Positions 6,094-8,632 of a DNA stretch of 8,632 bases are shown piece after piece. Numbering within the stretch: position 1 is the first letter of the stretch; the number at the start of each line of letters is the position of its first letter. The notes beneath the pieces were generated by a model. It did not search any database. It was not told where the DNA came from and saw only the letters and a program-made list of their open reading frames with translations. The position numbers and the translations under genes are program-made. Origin of the DNA: Bacteroidota bacterium (GTDB lineage Bacteria; Bacteroidota; Bacteroidia; Bacteroidales; UBA932); NCBI GenBank assembly GCA_017860395.1, contig JAGDMC010000044.1, positions 1-8,632 on the forward strand, written 5' to 3'.

Positions 6094-7247
6094 GAATAAA
6101 TCTTATCCATTACTAAAGCAATAGCTCCATCCCCGGTAACATTACAAGCAGTTCCAAAACTGTCCATTGTAATATACAGGGCAATCATAAGACCTATCGC
6201 ATTCTGATCAAATCCGAGCATTGACTGCAGAATACCAACTGCTGCCATAATCGCACCTCCGGGTACCCCTGGTGCTGCGACCATGGTAATTCCAAGCATT
6301 AATATAAATCCGGCAAAGATATCAAGGCCTGCAGGCATGCCCAACATCCACATTATAGCATAAGCACAGGAAACAATCTTTAACGTACTCCCGGCAAGGT
6401 GAATTGTTGCACAAAGAGGGATAACGAAATCGGCAAGTTCCGGATCTACTCCGTTCTTTTTTGCCTGTGCCAGTGTAACGGGAATAGTTGCTGCAGACGA
6501 CTGAGTTCCAAGAGCAGTCATATATGCCGGAAGCATTGTGATTAGTGCTTTAATTGGATTTTTTCCTGAAATTGCACCTGCCAGAAGATATTGGAATAGT
6601 AAAAGCATCACATGCATTATGAAAATTACAATAATGACCTTGAAGAAAAGTCCCATAATAACAGTAGCCTGTCCCTCTTCTGTGATTTTCATAAAAATGC
6701 CAAAGATGTATAATGGCAATACCGGAATTATAGCTTTTACAATTACAACTGTAATTAATTCTCTGAATTCCAGCAATGCGTTTTTGAAAGTATCACCCTT
6801 AACTGCAGTGAGACCCAGTCCAAGAAGAAAGGCCAGGATTAACGATGCGGTAACACTCATGACCGGGGGCATGTCGATAGTGAAATAGGGAGTTATCGAA
6901 CTCCCCGCCATGTCGTTTATATTTGAAAAAGACGTCCCTTTTTCAATTAATATTGGTAAAGACCACTTTGTAGTAAAATATGAAAAGAATCCGGAAAACA
7001 AAGTAGAGCCATAAGCTATCAATGTAGTAATTCCCAGTAATTTACCCGCTCCTTTACCAAGTTCTGCAATTCCTGGCGCAACAAGACCCAGAATTATCAG
7101 CGGTATTACAAATCCAAGAAAATTACTAAAAATAGAATTTATTGTTACAAAGATTTTTACAATTGATTCGGGGAAAATAAAAGATGATAAAACACCTAAA
7201 ATTATTGCAATAATGATTTTAGTAAGCAGGCCGGGTTTAAATTTCAT
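6072..7247 (-). CDS. Dicarboxylate/amino acid:cation symporter (DAACS, SLC1 family), divergent motifs
   Basis: This 391-residue inner-membrane transporter has the SLC1/GltPh fold. Several helices precede hairpin HP1 (ALGTQSSAATIPVT, 245-257 region). TM7 contains CATIHLAGST (279-288), HP2 contains APGVPGGAI (325-333), and TM8 contains DSFGTACNVTGDGA (362-375). By eye alignment to GltPh, D362, T366, N369 and D373 match D394, T398, N401 and D405. However, the TM7 signature NMDGT is HLAGS here, the Arg397 that binds the substrate side-chain carboxylate is G365, and HP1 Arg276 is Q249. The fold is therefore certain, but aspartate/glutamate specificity and sodium coupling are not, and a neutral substrate is possible. 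The C-terminus is lysine-rich. The gene lies 11 bp downstream of the isoaspartyl peptidase with no terminator between them, so they form an operon, and it converges on the glucanotransferase with a 3-nt gap. Confidence 0.92.
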   Translation of the reverse strand: MKFKPGLLTKIIIAIILGVLSSFIFPESIVKIFVTINSIFSNFLGFVIPLIILGLVAPGIAELGKGAGKLLGITTLIAYGSTLFSGFFSYFTTKWSLPILIEKGTSFSNINDMAGSSITPYFTIDMPPVMSVTASLILAFLLGLGLTAVKGDTFKNALLEFRELITVVIVKAIIPVLPLYIFGIFMKITEEGQATVIMGLFFKVIIVIFIMHVMLLLFQYLLAGAISGKNPIKALITMLPAYMTALGTQSSAATIPVTLAQAKKNGVDPELADFVIPLCATIHLAGSTLKIVSCAYAIMWMLGMPAGLDIFAGFILMLGITMVAAPGVPGGAIMAAVGILQSMLGFDQNAIGLMIALYITMDSFGTACNVTGDGAIALVMDKIYSKEKKKI

Positions 7248-7258
7248 ATTGTTTAAAT

Positions 7259-8311
7259 TTATTTCAAAAATACTTTCTCTTCTCCCTTAAGAACTCCAAC
7301 TCCATATTCTCCGGTAGATTTTGCCCATGCCCTGTGCATTAATCCGGTGTTGAAAACCATTGAAATATTTCCGTTTTTGTCAACAGCAATAATTCCGCCA
7401 CCAGAGCCTCCCATAGGATCAATTTTATTGAAAATCACCTCGTTTGCTGCTTTTTCCAAAGAAAATCCTTTATAATCCATAAGAGCAGAAATATCAAATG
7501 CTACAACTCTCCTAATCCAATATTCACCATGTCCGGTACCTGATACTGCAACGGTATTATTATTCGCATAGGTTCCTGCTCCGATGATTGGAACATCGCC
7601 TACCCTTCCCCACTTCTTTCCGGACATTCCGCCTGTAGATGTTGCTGCAGCCAGATTACCATTCATATCCATTGCAACACAGCCTACAGTGCCCTTTAAA
7701 TTTGGTTCTTCTGTACCTTTTTTAATTCTTATAAGCTGTTCATTTCTCTCTGCAGTGGAAAAATAGGAATTATCAACAATCTCCAGCTTCATTGCTTTTG
7801 CGAATGCAGACGCACCCTCTCCTATCAAAAGTACATGTTGAGTGCTGTCCATAACCATTCTTGCAGCATTGACCGGATTTTTTATATCTCTTACACCGGC
7901 CACTGCTCCTGCTTTTAGATTTGAGCCATCCATAATTGCGGCATCAAGTTCATGTATGCCGTCAATATTCATTACAGCTCCTTTGCCGGCATTAAACAAC
8001 GGGCAGTCTTCCATATAATTTACAACCGCCTGAACTGCGTCCAGAGATGGTTTACCCTCTGACAGCATCTTTTTACCTATTTCAAGGGCTGCCAAAAGGT
8101 TTTTCTCATATTCCGCTTTTCTTTCCGGAGTAAGTGATTTAGGTGCAGAGCCTGCTCCTCCATGCACAACTAAAGCCCATGTTCCTGTTTTTGCATTAAC
8201 TTCTTTGGCCTGTTTAGGATTTTGTCCGTTCTGACATATAAGATTTTGTGACGAAAACAAAACCGCCAGCAACAATATTACTGCGCTAAGTGAAGAATTA
8301 AGTTTTTCCAT
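7259..8311 (-). CDS. iaaA: Exported isoaspartyl peptidase / L-asparaginase (plant-type, Ntn hydrolase)
   Basis: This enzyme hydrolyses isoaspartyl dipeptides and L-asparagine. It matures by autocleavage before a threonine nucleophile. The 350-residue precursor carries an N-terminal extension of about 40 residues with a hydrophobic core (8-20), so it is predicted to be exported to the periplasm. The Cys at 26 lacks a good lipobox (I at -1), so a lipoprotein is less likely. The mature fold starts at TWALVVHGGAGS (44-55), followed by NAGKGAVMN (107-115) and ELDAAIMDG (121-129). The predicted nucleophile is T208 in KGTVGCVAMD, giving an alpha subunit ending at G207 and a beta subunit of about 143 residues. 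Substrate-binding features GGMSGKKWGRVGDVPIIGAG (227-246, R236 and D239) and SGTGHGE (257-263) are present. This matches EcAIII/IaaA rather than glycosylasparaginase, whose cleavage motif differs. It is the first gene of an operon with the symporter, suggesting periplasmic release and then uptake of an amino acid. Confidence 0.93.
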   Translation of the reverse strand: MEKLNSSLSAVILLLAVLFSSQNLICQNGQNPKQAKEVNAKTGTWALVVHGGAGSAPKSLTPERKAEYEKNLLAALEIGKKMLSEGKPSLDAVQAVVNYMEDCPLFNAGKGAVMNIDGIHELDAAIMDGSNLKAGAVAGVRDIKNPVNAARMVMDSTQHVLLIGEGASAFAKAMKLEIVDNSYFSTAERNEQLIRIKKGTEEPNLKGTVGCVAMDMNGNLAAATSTGGMSGKKWGRVGDVPIIGAGTYANNNTVAVSGTGHGEYWIRRVVAFDISALMDYKGFSLEKAANEVIFNKIDPMGGSGGGIIAVDKNGNISMVFNTGLMHRAWAKSTGEYGVGVLKGEEKVFLK

Positions 8312-8333
8312 AGAGTAAAATGCACATTTAATA

Positions 8334-8341
8334 CAAATATA
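8334..8341 (-). promoter_or_regulatory. Candidate -7 promoter element of the peptidase-symporter operon
   Basis: On the minus strand the sequence is TATATTTG, an exact match to TAnnTTTG, 22 nt upstream of the peptidase ATG. This implies a short leader of about 15-20 nt. A TTTG lies only 12 nt further upstream, closer than the usual 19-21 nt, so the -33 element is not convincing. Confidence 0.42.
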
Positions 8342-8360
8342 GTCTTTCTATTCCAAATTG

Positions 8361-8520
8361 CCGGCTGCGAGTTGCGTTTACTTATTGCCATTTATACACT
8401 GTCACCTGATTGCTTCGGGCTTGTGCGTCCTCCTTCGCTTTGCTCCGTCCGGCCGAATCGCCCTCATCAATTAGATGGCAATGTAATGTTTATGCAATAT
8501 GATTATCAACTCGCCGCCTG
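8361..8520. repeat. GC-rich imperfect palindrome, possible MITE-like or structured repeat
   Basis: Outer arms at 8361-8374 and 8507-8520 are inverted copies matching at 12 of 14 positions. A nested pair inside them, ATTGCCAT (8384-8391) and ATGGCAAT (8475-8482), is perfect over 8 bp, and a smaller TTCGG/CCGAA pair lies at 8414-8418 and 8453-8457. One more 8-bp inverted pair, AATGTAAT (8480-8487) and ATTACATT (8534-8541), overlaps the right side. Several inverted pairs in nested order, with unusual base composition, suggest a foldable or mobile non-coding element. No target-site duplication, transposase or integron attC core sites in the right orientation are visible. Confidence 0.4.
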
Positions 8521-8632
8521 AGACTATTTGAATATTACATTTTTTAGCCAACTTTTTCGGCCGAATGGTTTGCCTCAAGGCTCATTAACCCACGGCATCG
8601 TCGCACCTTTTACCCGGCTGGGCTCTTCCTAA

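Larger units (their letters stand above)
8312..8632. other. Gene-free region at the right edge
   Basis: I see no supportable gene in these 321 bases. The first 50 bp are the AT-rich promoter region of the peptidase. From about 8361 the composition changes sharply: 8401-8460 has 37 G or C in 60 bases (62%), far above the coding sequence around it. Two plus-strand frames happen to be open across the GC-rich core (roughly 8315-8511 and 8355-8471), but neither has an ATG near its beginning nor a recognisable product. The region holds nested inverted repeats (annotated separately). It also has two copies of CGGCCGAAT (8450-8458 and 8558-8566) and two of CCGGCTG (8361-8367 and 8614-8620). Confidence 0.6.

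Noticed and set aside
7327..8233. Lipoprotein signal on the peptidase at Cys26
   Set aside because: The residues before the cysteine are N-L-I, lacking the small residue (G, A or S) expected at -1, so an ordinary signal peptide is preferred.
8355..8511. Two open plus-strand frames through the GC-rich core at the right edge
   Set aside because: They lack a plausible start codon, are short, and their openness is expected where GC-rich sequence has few stop triplets. I recognise no product.
8361..8520. Integron attC site
   Set aside because: The palindrome length and nested arms recall attC, but the ends would need RYYYAAC at the left and GTTRRRY at the right. Here GTTG is at the left and CAAC at the right, and no integrase or cassette gene is present.
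8585..8632. End of a minus-strand gene entering from beyond the window
   Set aside because: One frame is open for 15 codons before a stop at 8585-8587, but this is too short to support and has no recognisable C-terminal motif.

Overview
The window looks like chromosomal DNA from a member of the Bacteroidota. Three things suggest this: AT-rich composition, start codons without clear Shine-Dalgarno sequences, and matches to the Bacteroidota -7 promoter element TAnnTTTG (TAGGTTTG before the glucanotransferase, TATATTTG before the isoaspartyl peptidase). The gene types also fit: LytS/LytTR pairs, a tandem-CBM20 amylomaltase and an SLC45-like sugar permease. I cannot name an order or genus.

Layout. 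Positions 1-963 (-) hold the N-terminal 321 residues of an MFS sugar permease that runs off the left edge. After a 143-bp spacer carrying a repeated 10-mer comes a tightly overlapping three-gene cassette on the same strand (1107-3291): an unrecognised four-helix membrane protein, a LytS-type membrane histidine kinase and a LytTR response regulator. Both junctions are ATGA overlaps. A 107-bp divergent intergenic region separates this cassette from a large cytoplasmic 4-alpha-glucanotransferase (3399-6068, +) with two CBM20 domains and a GH77 domain of the plant DPE2 type. Three bases later, and convergent, lies a two-gene operon on the minus strand: an SLC1-type amino-acid/cation symporter (6072-7247) and, upstream of it, an exported isoaspartyl peptidase/L-asparaginase (7259-8311). 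The last 321 bases hold no convincing gene. They contain a GC-rich, roughly 160-bp imperfect palindrome that may be a repeat element.

How the genes may work together (inference). Left half: the permease would bring maltose or a similar glucoside into the cytoplasm, and the glucanotransferase would disproportionate it. The two-component cassette lies between them and is the obvious candidate local regulator, with the small membrane protein as a possible sensory or accessory subunit. Right half: the exported Ntn-hydrolase would release aspartate or other amino acids from isoaspartyl dipeptides or asparagine in the periplasm, and the symporter would import a product. The symporter lacks several residues that the best-studied aspartate transporters use for sodium and carboxylate binding, so its substrate and coupling ion are open.

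I see no CRISPR array, tRNA, rRNA, transposase or phage gene. The most unusual items are the coupled unknown membrane protein, the divergent symporter motifs and the palindromic element at the right edge.
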